Shown here piece after piece: positions 24,983 to 33,873 of a stretch of DNA of 64,000 nt; the stretch's first letter is position 1, and every line of letters begins with the position of its first letter. The notes under the pieces were generated by a model, which saw only the letters and a list, made by a program, of their open reading frames with translations, did no database searches and was not told where the DNA came from. The position numbers and the translations under genes were made by a program. Source of the DNA: Olsenella sp. KH3B4 (GTDB taxonomy: Bacteria > Actinomycetota > Coriobacteriia > Coriobacteriales > Atopobiaceae); assembly GCA_900111695.1 (NCBI GenBank), contig FOHD01000002.1, positions 275,705 to 339,704 on the forward strand, in the 5' to 3' direction.

Positions 24983-27244
24983 CTAGAGGTGCCAGATGTC
25001 CTCGTTGTACTGGCGGATGGTGCGATCGGACGAGAAGGTACCAGACTTTGCGATGTTTACCAGCGACTTCTTGCGCCAGACATCGCGGTTCTCGTAGTCG
25101 GCGAGCACCTGCTCCTTCTTCTGGATGTACTCCTCGATATCGAGAAGCGCCATGAACCAGTCCTTCCATGCCATGTCGTCGTGCAGGCGATGCAGGCGCT
25201 CTGCGTTGCCAAGCGCGAGGAAGGCAGGGTTGGTGATGAAGTCCACCAGAAGCTTTACGCCCGGACGCAGGTAGTGTGCGTGCGCGTCGTAGGCGTGCTC
25301 GGCGTACAGGCGCTCGACCTCCTTGGAGGAGGCGCCAAAGGTGTAGATGTTCTCGTCGCCCACAAGGTCGGCGATCTCGACGTTGGCGCCATCAAGCGTG
25401 CAGAGGGTCACGGCACCGTTGAGCATGAACTTCATGTTCGAGGTACCCGATGCCTCCTTGGAGGCAAGCGAGATCTGCTCGGAGATGTCGGCGGCGGGAA
25501 TCACGCGCTCGGCAGCGCTCACGTTGTAGTTCTCGATCATGACCACCTGCAGGTGGGGCGAGACAACCGGATCTGCCGCAATCCAGCGGGAAAGCAGCAG
25601 GATGAGGTGGATGATGTCCTGCGCGATGGTGTAGGCAGGTGCCGCCTTGCCGCCAAAGATGATGGTGAGCGGACGCGCGGGAATGTTGCCGTTCTTGATG
25701 TCGAGGTACTTCCAGATGATATAGAGCGCAAGCATCTGCTGACGCTTGTACTCGTGGATGCGCTTCACCTGCACGTCGATGATGGCGTTCTCGGGAATCC
25801 GCACGCCCTGCGTCTCCCAGAGGAACTCGCGCATGCTGGCCTTGGCCTGCGTCTTTGCATCATCCAGGCGAGCGAGAACCGCGTCGTCGTCCTTGAAGGC
25901 GAGAAGCCCCGAGAGGTCGCATGAGGTGCGCCAGTCGGTGCCCAGGACGTCATCGAGCACGCCGGAAAGTGCCGGGTTGGCATCCATGATCCAGCGGCGG
26001 AAGGTGATTCCGTTGGTCTTGTTGGAGAACTTCTCGGGATAGAGCTCATAGAAGGAGTGAAGCTCCGTGTCCTCGAGAATCTTGGTGTGCAGCGCTGCCA
26101 CACCGTTGATCGAGAAGCCGTAGTGGATGGCCATGTGGGCCATGTGCACCACGCCGTCGCGCACGATAGCCACGGCGTCATCGCTACCGTTCTCGGCACG
26201 CTCCAGCTCGTCCAGCTTGACCACAATCTCGGCAATGCGCGGGGAGACGGTCTTGAGGCTCTCGAGGGGCCACTTCTCGAGCGCCTCCGCGAGGATGGTG
26301 TGGTTGGTGTAGGCCACCATGCGACGCACCACCGAGACGGCCTCGTCAAACTCGAAGCCGTGAACGTCCACGAGCAGGCGCACCAGCTCGGGGATGACCA
26401 TCGAGGGATGCGTGTCGTTGATCTGCACAACGGCGTAGTCGGGCAGGTCGTGCAGGTTGGAGCCGCGCTCCATTGCCTCGTCGAGGATGAGCTGAGCCGC
26501 GTTGGAGACCATGAAGTACTCCTGGTATACGCGGAGCAGACGGCCGGCATCGTCGGAGTCATCGGGGTAGAGGAAGAGCGTGAGGTTCTTGGCGAGCTCG
26601 CCCTTGTCGAAGTCGATGGAGTTCACCGGCACCAGCGAGTCATCGACGCTCTCGAGGTCAAACAGGCGCAGGCGGTTCTTGGTCGTGCGCCCGTAGCCCA
26701 GAACGTCGATGTCATAGAGGCGCGACTTCACCGAGAAGCCGCCAAACTCCACGGTGTAGGCCTTCTCGTCCCTCACGAGCCAGTCCTGGCGGTCCAGCCA
26801 GCCATCGGGTTCGGCGGCCTGCTGCAGGTCAACAAAGCGCTGGTGGAAGAGGCCGTAGTGGTAGTTAAGGCCAACGCCGTCGCCAGGGAGTCCCAGCGTG
26901 GCGATGGAGTCCAGGAAGCACGCGGCGAGACGACCGAGGCCGCCGTTGCCCAGGGACGGCTCGACCTCGCGCTCCTCCACAGCACCCAGGTCGTGGCCGG
27001 CGCTAGCAAGCTGGGCCTTAACGTCTTCGTACACGCCAAGCTCGATGAGGTTGTTGGTGAGCAGACGGCCGATGAGGAACTCGGCCGAGAGGTAGTACAG
27101 GCGGCGCTTGCCCTCGTTGAGGGGCATGGTTGCCGCGTGCTCGCGGACAATGTCCTCGAGCATGGTGCAGATGGTGGAGTCGTCAAGCTCGGCGAGCGGA
27201 CGACCGTACTTCTCCTGGGAGCGAGCCTCAAGATCGATCTTCAT
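24983..27244 (-). CDS. glgP: Glycogen/maltodextrin phosphorylase
   Basis: Start ATG 27244 (KIDLEARSQEKYG) has GGAGGT ten bases upstream; the product is 753 residues, in the range of the compact bacterial phosphorylases. Clear family blocks are LGNGGLGRLAACFLDS, NYHYGLFHQ, VVQINDTHPSMVIPELVR, TNGITFRRW, VQVKRIHEYKRQQM, and KEASGTSNMKFMLNGAVTLCTLDGANVE, which holds the pyridoxal-phosphate lysine. It releases glucose-1-phosphate from glycogen or maltodextrins. It lies 82 bp behind malQ, and with the maltodextrin ABC operon upstream it forms an alpha-glucan use module. Confidence 0.95.
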   Translation of the reverse strand: MKIDLEARSQEKYGRPLAELDDSTICTMLEDIVREHAATMPLNEGKRRLYYLSAEFLIGRLLTNNLIELGVYEDVKAQLASAGHDLGAVEEREVEPSLGNGGLGRLAACFLDSIATLGLPGDGVGLNYHYGLFHQRFVDLQQAAEPDGWLDRQDWLVRDEKAYTVEFGGFSVKSRLYDIDVLGYGRTTKNRLRLFDLESVDDSLVPVNSIDFDKGELAKNLTLFLYPDDSDDAGRLLRVYQEYFMVSNAAQLILDEAMERGSNLHDLPDYAVVQINDTHPSMVIPELVRLLVDVHGFEFDEAVSVVRRMVAYTNHTILAEALEKWPLESLKTVSPRIAEIVVKLDELERAENGSDDAVAIVRDGVVHMAHMAIHYGFSINGVAALHTKILEDTELHSFYELYPEKFSNKTNGITFRRWIMDANPALSGVLDDVLGTDWRTSCDLSGLLAFKDDDAVLARLDDAKTQAKASMREFLWETQGVRIPENAIIDVQVKRIHEYKRQQMLALYIIWKYLDIKNGNIPARPLTIIFGGKAAPAYTIAQDIIHLILLLSRWIAADPVVSPHLQVVMIENYNVSAAERVIPAADISEQISLASKEASGTSNMKFMLNGAVTLCTLDGANVEIADLVGDENIYTFGASSKEVERLYAEHAYDAHAHYLRPGVKLLVDFITNPAFLALGNAERLHRLHDDMAWKDWFMALLDIEEYIQKKEQVLADYENRDVWRKKSLVNIAKSGTFSSDRTIRQYNEDIWHL

Positions 27245-27326
27245 GTGTTGCGATACCTCCAAGTGTCGCGGTGACATGACGGAAAGGCGCATACCGCGCA
27301 AGGCGGGCGCGTGCCCAAGCACTTCC

Positions 27327-28835
27327 CTATTTGGGAAGCTCGGGTTCCTTCGTACCGGGGACCCGGTAATAGGTGGTGGTGAGGTCGGAGAGCTCTGCCT
27401 CCACCTCGGGCGTAATGGCCTCCGGCAGCATGCGCCAGCGCCAGTTCTTCCCGACGGTCGAGGGCGTGTTGATGCGAGCGGAGTTGTCCAGCCCGAGAAG
27501 GTCCTGCATGCGGAAGATGCAGGTGTCGCTCACCGAGGCGGCAATGGCGCGGTTGCAGCCCTGCGCCACGGTCTCGCCGGGGGCGAGGGCAAGGTAGCGC
27601 GTGGCCTTCTCGCGCACGTCAGGCGTGGCGGTGTCCTTGAACCATCCCATGGCCGTCTCGTTGTCGTGCGTGCCCACGTAAGCCACGGTATTTGCGACGT
27701 AGTGGTGCGGAAGGTCGAGGGAGTCGCCCTCGGAGTCAAAGCCAAACTGCAGGATCTTCATGCCCGGGAAGCCCGTGTGCTCGCGCATGGCAATGACCTC
27801 TGGCGTCATGAAGCCCAGGTCCTCCGCAATGATGGGCAGCTCGCCCAGATGCTCTGCCACGGCGTCGAAGACGTCTCCGCCGGGGCCCTTGGCCCAGCGC
27901 CCAAAGCTCGAGTCCGGCGCGCCAAAGGGCACGGACCAGTAGGACTCGAAGCCGCGGAAGTGATCGATGCGCAGGATGTCGTAGAGCTTGAGGCTTGCGC
28001 GCAGGCGCTCGACCCACCAGGCAAAGCCATCCTCAGCCATGCCCGCCCAGTCATAGATGGGGTTGCCCCAGTATTGACCGGTGGAAGAGAACTGGTCGGG
28101 CGGCGTTCCGGCAACGCACGTGGGGTTGCCGGTGGCGTCAACGCGGAAGAGCTCGGGCATGGCCCACATCTCCACGGAGTCGCGCGACACGTAGATGGGG
28201 ATGTCACCAATGACAAGGACGCCCCGCTTGTTCGCGTACGCCTTGAGGCGCTTCCAATGGCAGTAGAAGAAGTACTGAGTCATCTGGTGGTAGCGCATGC
28301 GCTCGGGGCGCTTGGCGCACAGGGCGGCACTCGCCTTGCCACGGCTGCGGTACTCCATGGGCCACTCGTAGTAGGCCTTGAGGCCAAACTCCTCCTTGAC
28401 CGTCATGAACTCGCAGTAGGGCTCAAGCCAGGAGTCGTTTGCCTGGCAGAAGGCCCCGAAGTCCGCTGGCGGCGCGGCCGAGAAGCTCGGCAGCGCCCGC
28501 TCGAGAAGCGCACGGTGACCACGGAAGAGCGTGCCGTAGTCAACGTTCGCGGGGTCGTCGCCAAAGGGCAGCACAACCAGGTCCTGCTCAGTGAGGTAAC
28601 CCAGGCGGACAAGGTCCTCGATGTCAATGAAGTACGGGTTCCCCGCAAAGGCGGAGAAGGACTGGTAGGGCGAGTCACCAAAGCTTGTGGTGGTGAGGGG
28701 AAGAACTTGCCAGTAGCGCTGGTGAGTACGGGCCAGAAAGTCGACGAAGTCGTACGCCTCGCGGCCAAACGTGCCTATGCCCACAATGCCCGGAAGTGAC
28801 GAGACGGGCATGAGAACGCCGCTTGCTCTCTCCAT
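27327..28835 (-). CDS. malQ: 4-alpha-glucanotransferase (amylomaltase)
   Basis: The 502-residue protein is a GH77 enzyme: RASGVLMPVSSLPGIVGIGTFG at the N-terminus, SPYQSFSAFAGNPYFIDIEDL, GDIPIYVSRDSVEMWA, LRIDHFRGFESYWSVPFG with the nucleophile Asp, IAEDLGFMTPEV with the acid/base Glu, and YVGTHDNETAMGWF. It disproportionates maltodextrins so phosphorylase can degrade them. AAGGAG precedes the ATG. It is followed by glgP and preceded by the terminator of the ABC operon. Confidence 0.96.
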   Translation of the reverse strand: MERASGVLMPVSSLPGIVGIGTFGREAYDFVDFLARTHQRYWQVLPLTTTSFGDSPYQSFSAFAGNPYFIDIEDLVRLGYLTEQDLVVLPFGDDPANVDYGTLFRGHRALLERALPSFSAAPPADFGAFCQANDSWLEPYCEFMTVKEEFGLKAYYEWPMEYRSRGKASAALCAKRPERMRYHQMTQYFFYCHWKRLKAYANKRGVLVIGDIPIYVSRDSVEMWAMPELFRVDATGNPTCVAGTPPDQFSSTGQYWGNPIYDWAGMAEDGFAWWVERLRASLKLYDILRIDHFRGFESYWSVPFGAPDSSFGRWAKGPGGDVFDAVAEHLGELPIIAEDLGFMTPEVIAMREHTGFPGMKILQFGFDSEGDSLDLPHHYVANTVAYVGTHDNETAMGWFKDTATPDVREKATRYLALAPGETVAQGCNRAIAASVSDTCIFRMQDLLGLDNSARINTPSTVGKNWRWRMLPEAITPEVEAELSDLTTTYYRVPGTKEPELPK

Positions 28836-28900
28836 GGTTGTCTCCTTCTCTCGTTCTGCGCTCTCGCGCAGGCCATTGCCACAACCGTCTCCCGCAAAAG

Positions 28901-28934
28901 GGCCCCGACCCGTCCGAGAAAGCGGGCCGGGGCC
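28901..28934 (-). terminator. Terminator after the sugar ABC operon
   Basis: On the minus strand, GGCCCCG pairs with CGGGGCC, with a further CCCG/CGGG stem inside, and TTTT follows. It lies 34 bp past the stop of the ATPase gene and before malQ. Confidence 0.65.
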
Positions 28935-28967
28935 GCACCAAGCCGATGTCGCGGGAGGGAGGGAAGG

Positions 28968-30173
28968 CTACGGCTTGATGATGTTCTTACCGGACGCCTT
29001 GTCAAAGAAGTGGACAGCGTTCGGCTCGAACTTGAAGGAGATGGGTGCGCCGTCGGCGAAGGACCTGCCAAGGGCGCCGTCGAAATCGATGGTGGGGATG
29101 ACCAGGACAAAGTCGTAGCCCTTGACGCTCGCGTGCACGTGGACCGTCGAGCCCATGAGCTCGGAGACGTCGATGGTGCCGGAGATGGCGCCCGGCTCGT
29201 CCGCGTTGGCAAGCTGAATCTGCTCGGGACGCACACCCGCGGTAACGTCGAGCGAGGTGACACCGGCGGTCTCGAGGTCCTTGCCCGTCTCGGGCGAAAT
29301 GACAATACGGGTGTCGAGGGCCTGGAGCACATAGCCCGAGGCCGTCTTCTCGAGGTGGCCATCGAAGAAGTTCATCTGCGGCACACCAATGAAACCTGCA
29401 ACGAAGAGGTTGGCGGGCTCGTTGAAGACCTCCTGCGGGGTGCCGACCTGCTGCACCACGCCGTCCTTCATGATCACGATGCGATCGCCCAGGGTCATGG
29501 CCTCGGTCTGGTCGTGCGTAACGTAGACGAACGTCGCGTTGATGCGCTTGCGGAGCTTGATGATCTCGGCGCGCATCTGGTTGCGGAGCTTGGCGTCCAG
29601 GTTGGAGAGGGGCTCGTCCATGAGGAGCACCTTGGGGTCGCGCACAATGGCGCGCCCAATGGCCACGCGCTGCCGCTGGCCGCCGGAAAGCGCCTTGGGC
29701 TTGCGGTCAAGGTACTGGGTGATACCCAGGGTCTCCGCCGCCTGGCGAACCTTCTGATCAATCTGGTCCTCGGGAACTTTGCGGAGCTTCAGGGGGAAGG
29801 CCATGTTGTCGTACACGGTCATGTGGGGGTACAGGGCGTAGCTCTGGAAGACCATGGCGATGTCGCGGTCCTTGGGGGCTACCTCGTTCATGACCTTGCC
29901 GTCGATGGTGAGCTCACCGCCAGAGATGCTCTCGAGGCCGGCAATCATGCGCAGCGTCGTGGACTTGCCGCAGCCGGAGGGGCCGACAAGGACGACAAAC
30001 TCGCGGTCGGCGATGTCGAGGTTGAAGTCCTCAACGGCCACGACGCCCTCGTCGGTGACCTTGAGGTTGCTCTTCTTCTCGGGCTCGGCGGCCTTCTTGC
30101 CAAAGTGGTGCTTCTTGGTCTTCTCGATGTTCGGATAGATCTTGGTAATGTGCTTCAGGCTGACTTCTGCCAT
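28968..30173 (-). CDS. Sugar ABC transporter ATPase (MsmK/UgpC type)
   Basis: This 401-residue protein has Walker A GPSGCGKS (64-71), LSGGQRQRVAIGRAIVRDP, Walker B VLLMDEPLSNLDAKLR and the H-loop YVTHDQTEAM, then a C-terminal TOBE-type regulatory domain (IGVPQMNFFDG...GVRPEQIQLA). Such ATPases energise CUT1 importers of oligosaccharides. An oddity is an extra, lysine-rich insertion of about 25 residues near the N-terminus (EKTKKHHFGKKAAEPEKKSN), absent from typical MsmK proteins. It follows the two permease genes in the operon. Confidence 0.93.
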   Translation of the reverse strand: MAEVSLKHITKIYPNIEKTKKHHFGKKAAEPEKKSNLKVTDEGVVAVEDFNLDIADREFVVLVGPSGCGKSTTLRMIAGLESISGGELTIDGKVMNEVAPKDRDIAMVFQSYALYPHMTVYDNMAFPLKLRKVPEDQIDQKVRQAAETLGITQYLDRKPKALSGGQRQRVAIGRAIVRDPKVLLMDEPLSNLDAKLRNQMRAEIIKLRKRINATFVYVTHDQTEAMTLGDRIVIMKDGVVQQVGTPQEVFNEPANLFVAGFIGVPQMNFFDGHLEKTASGYVLQALDTRIVISPETGKDLETAGVTSLDVTAGVRPEQIQLANADEPGAISGTIDVSELMGSTVHVHASVKGYDFVLVIPTIDFDGALGRSFADGAPISFKFEPNAVHFFDKASGKNIIKP

Positions 30174-30255
30174 GGTTCTCGGATTCCTTCCTTAGGTCGC
30201 AGCCGGGGCCCGCGTCCCCACGATAGGCTGCATGTCTTTGAGGAGGTCCCCCCTC

Positions 30256-30280
30256 CGCGGGACCCAGAGCGGGTCCCGCG
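30256..30280. other. Strong hairpin between the permease and ATPase genes
   Basis: CGCGGGACCC (30256-30265) pairs perfectly with GGGTCCCGCG (30271-30280) around a 5-nt loop. The minus-strand sequence behind it is G-rich, not U-rich, so it more likely stabilises or separates the transcript than ends it. Confidence 0.6.
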
Positions 30281-30328
30281 AAGAGAGTGGGAAAGAGGGG
30301 GCAAACTCAGACGTGCCCGGTCGTTGGC

Positions 30329-31192
30329 CTAGCCCTTGACGGCGCCGGCGGCAACGCCCTTGATGATGTACTTCTGGCAGGAGAGGTAGAACACGATGAC
30401 GGGGATGATGGCCATGAGGATGATTGCCATGGTTGCACCCAGGTCGACCGTTCCGTAGCTGCCCTTGAGGTACTGGATCTGAATGGGAATCGTGCGGTAC
30501 TGGTTGATGTCCAGGACCAGATACGGGAGAAGGTAGTCGTTCCAGACCCACATGATCTCGAGGATGCCAACGGAGATGAGCGTGGGCTTGAGCATGGGGA
30601 GCACAACCAGGAAGAAGGTGCGGATTGGGCCGCAGCCGTCGATTGCGGCAGCTTCCTCGATCTCAAGCGGAATGGACTTCACGAAGCCAACGAACATGAA
30701 GATTGCAAGTCCGGCACCAAAGCCCAGGTAGACAATGGGGATGGTGAACGGCGTGTTGAGCTTCAGGGTGTCGGCCGTCTTGGACAGCGTGAACATGACC
30801 ATCTGGAAGGGCACGACCATCGAGAAGATGCAGAGCGTGTACAGGATCTTGCAGAACTTGGAGTCCACGCGGGCAATGTACCAGGCCGCCATGGAGCAGC
30901 AGATGAGAATCAGCGCGGTGGAGAGCACGGTGATCAGGGCGCTGTAGCCAAACGCACTCCAGAACGGGTAGTTACCAAAGGTCATGCCGGTAATGAAGTT
31001 GGACCATCCGGCAAAGCTCTCGTCGGTGGGGAGGGCGAACGTCTCGGTCTTAACGAAGGTGTTCAGCTTGAAGGAGTTGATCGCCACACACACAACCGGG
31101 AGAACCCAGACAATGCAGATAATGGTAAAGACGATGGTCAGGATCTTCTTGTGACGCGCCTCGGATGCGAGCGTCTGTGGCTGGTTTGCCAT
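30329..31192 (-). CDS. Sugar ABC transporter permease (MalG type)
   Basis: The 287-residue membrane protein has six predicted helices and the ATPase-contact EAA loop EEAAAIDGCGPIRTFFLVVLPMLKP. The order and size fit the MalG side of CUT1 importers. Its ATG shares one base with the stop of the preceding permease (TAATG), so the two are translationally coupled; GGGAGGTG is nine bases upstream. Confidence 0.94.
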   Translation of the reverse strand: MANQPQTLASEARHKKILTIVFTIICIVWVLPVVCVAINSFKLNTFVKTETFALPTDESFAGWSNFITGMTFGNYPFWSAFGYSALITVLSTALILICCSMAAWYIARVDSKFCKILYTLCIFSMVVPFQMVMFTLSKTADTLKLNTPFTIPIVYLGFGAGLAIFMFVGFVKSIPLEIEEAAAIDGCGPIRTFFLVVLPMLKPTLISVGILEIMWVWNDYLLPYLVLDINQYRTIPIQIQYLKGSYGTVDLGATMAIILMAIIPVIVFYLSCQKYIIKGVAAGAVKG

Positions 31193-32094
31193 TACTGCTG
31201 CACCTCCCTCTTACGGGTGTACGAGAGCTGCGCGAGTCCCATGGCAGCGACAAGGACGAAGAATATGACCGCCTTGGCCTGGGCCACGCCGCGCGACGCG
31301 CCGGTACCCGAGTAGAACGTGTTGTAGATGTTCAAGGCCATCATCTCGGTCGTGTTGATGGTCTTGCCGTCGGCGAGCTGCTCGTACGGCAGGCCACCCG
31401 TGAGCGCGAGGTTCTGGTCGAAGAGCTTGAAGCCGTTGGTGAGCGAGAGGAACGTGCAAATCGTGATCGAGGGCATAACGTTGGGAATGATCACCTTGAA
31501 GAGGGTCTGCGCCTTGGTCGCGCCGTCGATCTTGGCTGCCTCGATCATGTCCTCGGGGACCGCCTGGATGCCGGCGATGTAGATGATCATCATGTAGCCG
31601 ATCTGCTGCCAGCACATGAGGATAATCAGGCCCCAGAAGCCGTACTTGGTCTCGAGGACCACCGAGGTGCCGTACTGCTGGAGGATGCCGTCGAAGATCA
31701 TCGACCAGATGTAGCCGAGGACGATGCCGCCGATAAGGTTTGGCGCGAAGAAGATCGTGCGGAAGATGTTCGAGCCCTTGATGCCCTGCGTGAGCGCGTA
31801 GGCCACGGCGAACGCGATCACGTTGATGAGGACGAGGCACACGATGGCGGTGAGCGCCGTGTACCAGAAGGAGTGCTGGAAGGACTCGTCCGCGAAGGCG
31901 GAGGCGTAGTTGGAAAGACCGACGAACTTGGCGCTCGAAACGGTCTTAAATTTGCAGAAGGAAAGGTAGATGCCCTGGAAGAACGGCCACACGAAGCCAA
32001 TGCAGAACGCGGCCGTCACGGGCAGAAGAAAGAGCCACCAGAAGCGTCTAGTCGATTTTATCTGGGAGCTCTGCTTTATGGCTTTGCTTTTCAT
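31192..32094 (-). CDS. Sugar ABC transporter permease (MalF type)
   Basis: The 300-residue membrane protein starts with a short basic tail, has six predicted helices and carries the EAA loop (EDMIEAAKIDGATKAQTLFKVIIPNVMP). It pairs with the MalG-type permease downstream to form the membrane channel. It is 89 bp from the solute-binding protein gene, with a hairpin in between. Confidence 0.94.
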   Translation of the reverse strand: MKSKAIKQSSQIKSTRRFWWLFLLPVTAAFCIGFVWPFFQGIYLSFCKFKTVSSAKFVGLSNYASAFADESFQHSFWYTALTAIVCLVLINVIAFAVAYALTQGIKGSNIFRTIFFAPNLIGGIVLGYIWSMIFDGILQQYGTSVVLETKYGFWGLIILMCWQQIGYMMIIYIAGIQAVPEDMIEAAKIDGATKAQTLFKVIIPNVMPSITICTFLSLTNGFKLFDQNLALTGGLPYEQLADGKTINTTEMMALNIYNTFYSGTGASRGVAQAKAVIFFVLVAAMGLAQLSYTRKREVQQ

Positions 32095-32122
32095 GCTTTT
32101 CCACTCCCGCGTGAGAAAAGGA

Positions 32123-32159
32123 ACGGGGACCAGGCGCCGTAATAACGCCCGGCCCCCGT
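32123..32159 (-). terminator. Hairpin between the binding protein and permease genes
   Basis: ACGGGG (32123-32128) pairs with CCCCGT (32154-32159), and GGCG/CGCC pair inside. On the minus strand a TTCCTTTTC stretch follows. A leaky terminator here would give more binding protein than permease, as is common in such operons. Confidence 0.5.
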
Positions 32160-32183
32160 ATGCCAGTCAGAGGTCAGATGAGA

Positions 32184-33518
32184 CTAGGCGTTCTCGATCT
32201 TGTAGTTCTGAGCCCAGCCGTCGACGAATGCAGTCTTGAAGGTATCCCAGTTGGCGTCGGACTGATCCGCCGTGTAGGCGTTGAGCGCGGACACCAGGCC
32301 CTTGCGGTACTGGTCAACGTTGGGCTGGTAGTTGGTAGCCCAGTCCATGGTGTAGTTGCCAGCCTTGGAGAGCTCCTCGGCCTTGTTGAGGTAGCCGTTG
32401 TCGCCCTTGGCAGCGTCGGTGTAGGGAAGGACGCCAAGCTGAGCGACCATTTCCTTGGAGGCCTCGGGGTCGGTGACGAGCCAGAGCCAGAAGTCCATGG
32501 TGGCCTTCTTGTCCTCATCGGAGGCAGCGTCGTTGATGGCGAGGCGGTTCTCGGTACCGCTGTTGAGACCGGCCTTCTCCTCGCCGGACACGCCGCAGTA
32601 GTACGGAATCATCGTGGTGTTCTTCTGGGCAGCCGCGATGGTGGCGTAGTCCCAGGAGCCGGTGAAGAAGAATGCGGCCTTGCCGGAGGTGAACTCGGTC
32701 GCAGGATCGTGGCCGCCGGTGGAGAGGGTCGTGGGATCCTCGGCAGAGTTGTTGATGGCCAGGTCGAAGATCTTCTTGTAGTTGGGGAGGTAGGTGCCCT
32801 TGATGGTGGCGGGAGTGGCGTCCCAGCCGCCGTCGTCCTTCTCCTCGTAGTAGTACTCGAGGTTGGCGAGGTGGCCAGTCACGCGCCAGGACGAGGAGTC
32901 ATCGAGGTCGGTGGCAGCGAAGGCGTCAAAGCCGAGGGTGGCGGCGTTCTTGTGGATGTCCTCGACGACGGTCTTCAGGGAGTCGAAGTCCTTGATGTCA
33001 TCAACGCTGTGGCCGGCCTTCTCAACCAGGTCTGCGTTCACGACGATGCCATAGGTCTCATAGCAGAGGCCGGCGCAGACCAGACGACCATCGGAATCCT
33101 TGTAGGTGTAATCGGTGGTGGAGAGGGCCTTCTCGATGTCGGTGCCGGAGAGGTCCATGGCGCTGGAGCCCCACTCCTTGACGCCGGCGGTGGTGCCAAT
33201 GTTGAAGAGGGTGGGGGCGTCGGTCTTGTCCATCTCGGAGGTCAGGGTCTGCTCGTAGGTGCCGGAAGCGGCAGTCTGAACCTTGACCTTGACGTTGGGG
33301 TACTTCTCCATGTAGGTCTTGGCGAGGGCCTGGGCGGTCTCGTCAAGCTCGGGCTTGAAGTTGAGCCAGTAGACGTTGCCGGAACGGTCATCAGTGCTGG
33401 AGCTGCTGGTGTCAGACGAGCTGTCGCTGCTGGAGCTGCTGCCGCAGCCAGCGAGGCCAAGGACCGCCGCCGACGCCGCACCGAGCGTGATGAACTGCTT
33501 CCTCGAAATGTTCCCCAT
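32184..33518 (-). CDS. Sugar ABC transporter solute-binding lipoprotein
   Basis: I set the start at ATG 33518 with GGGAGGA upstream. It has a lipoprotein signal (SRKQFITLGAASAAVLGLAGC, lipobox cysteine C25) and a Ser/Asp-rich linker, giving 444 residues in all. The body has features of family-1 extracellular solute-binding proteins: QALAKTYMEKYPNVKVKVQT, GKAAFFFTGSWDYATI and MDFWLWLVTDPEASKEMVAQLGVLPYT. With malQ and glgP next door, maltodextrin is the most likely ligand, though a different oligosaccharide is possible. Confidence 0.92.
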   Translation of the reverse strand: MGNISRKQFITLGAASAAVLGLAGCGSSSSSDSSSDTSSSSTDDRSGNVYWLNFKPELDETAQALAKTYMEKYPNVKVKVQTAASGTYEQTLTSEMDKTDAPTLFNIGTTAGVKEWGSSAMDLSGTDIEKALSTTDYTYKDSDGRLVCAGLCYETYGIVVNADLVEKAGHSVDDIKDFDSLKTVVEDIHKNAATLGFDAFAATDLDDSSSWRVTGHLANLEYYYEEKDDGGWDATPATIKGTYLPNYKKIFDLAINNSAEDPTTLSTGGHDPATEFTSGKAAFFFTGSWDYATIAAAQKNTTMIPYYCGVSGEEKAGLNSGTENRLAINDAASDEDKKATMDFWLWLVTDPEASKEMVAQLGVLPYTDAAKGDNGYLNKAEELSKAGNYTMDWATNYQPNVDQYRKGLVSALNAYTADQSDANWDTFKTAFVDGWAQNYKIENA

Positions 33519-33873
33519 CGTGATCCTCCCGTTGCTTCCTGCTTGAACGACGTATCCCGTCGTTCTTGCACCTGTGCGGGGCCGGTGGAAGAGGTTTTCT
33601 CGGGCACCGCCCCGTTTCTTGCCTATGACAATAGCGTGATGAGCTTCTTGTTCAAACAAGTTTTGACTGAGCGGTATCTAATTTGTGGTGAACGGTAGGA
33701 ATGAGTTGTACTCCGCGTATTGTTTGCGCAGGTAGATTGGTATATTTGTTAATGTGGTTACCGGTTACTCGTCCAACTGCCTTTCAGGAGGCCTAGGATA
33801 TCTGATACCACCCATGTTCCGCTCACGCCACGGCCCTCTGGGGTCCGGCGTTCCGCAAGCGAGGAGATACCAC
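33519..33873. other. 355-bp divergent intergenic region between the binding protein gene and its regulator
   Basis: No gene is supported here. The region contains the leftward promoter/operator described at 33628-33660, an A/T-rich stretch with TATATT at 33741-33746 and a GGTTACCGGTTAC tandem at 33757-33769, probably the rightward promoter area. Confidence 0.55.
33628..33660 (-). promoter_or_regulatory. Promoter and palindromic operator of the sugar ABC operon
   Basis: On the minus strand a -35 TTGAAC (33650-33655) and -10 TATTGT (33628-33633) are 16 bp apart. The -35 lies inside the palindrome CTTGTT-CA-AACAAG (33647-33660). A protein bound there would block the promoter. The divergent GntR-type regulator is the obvious candidate. 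Confidence 0.6.
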
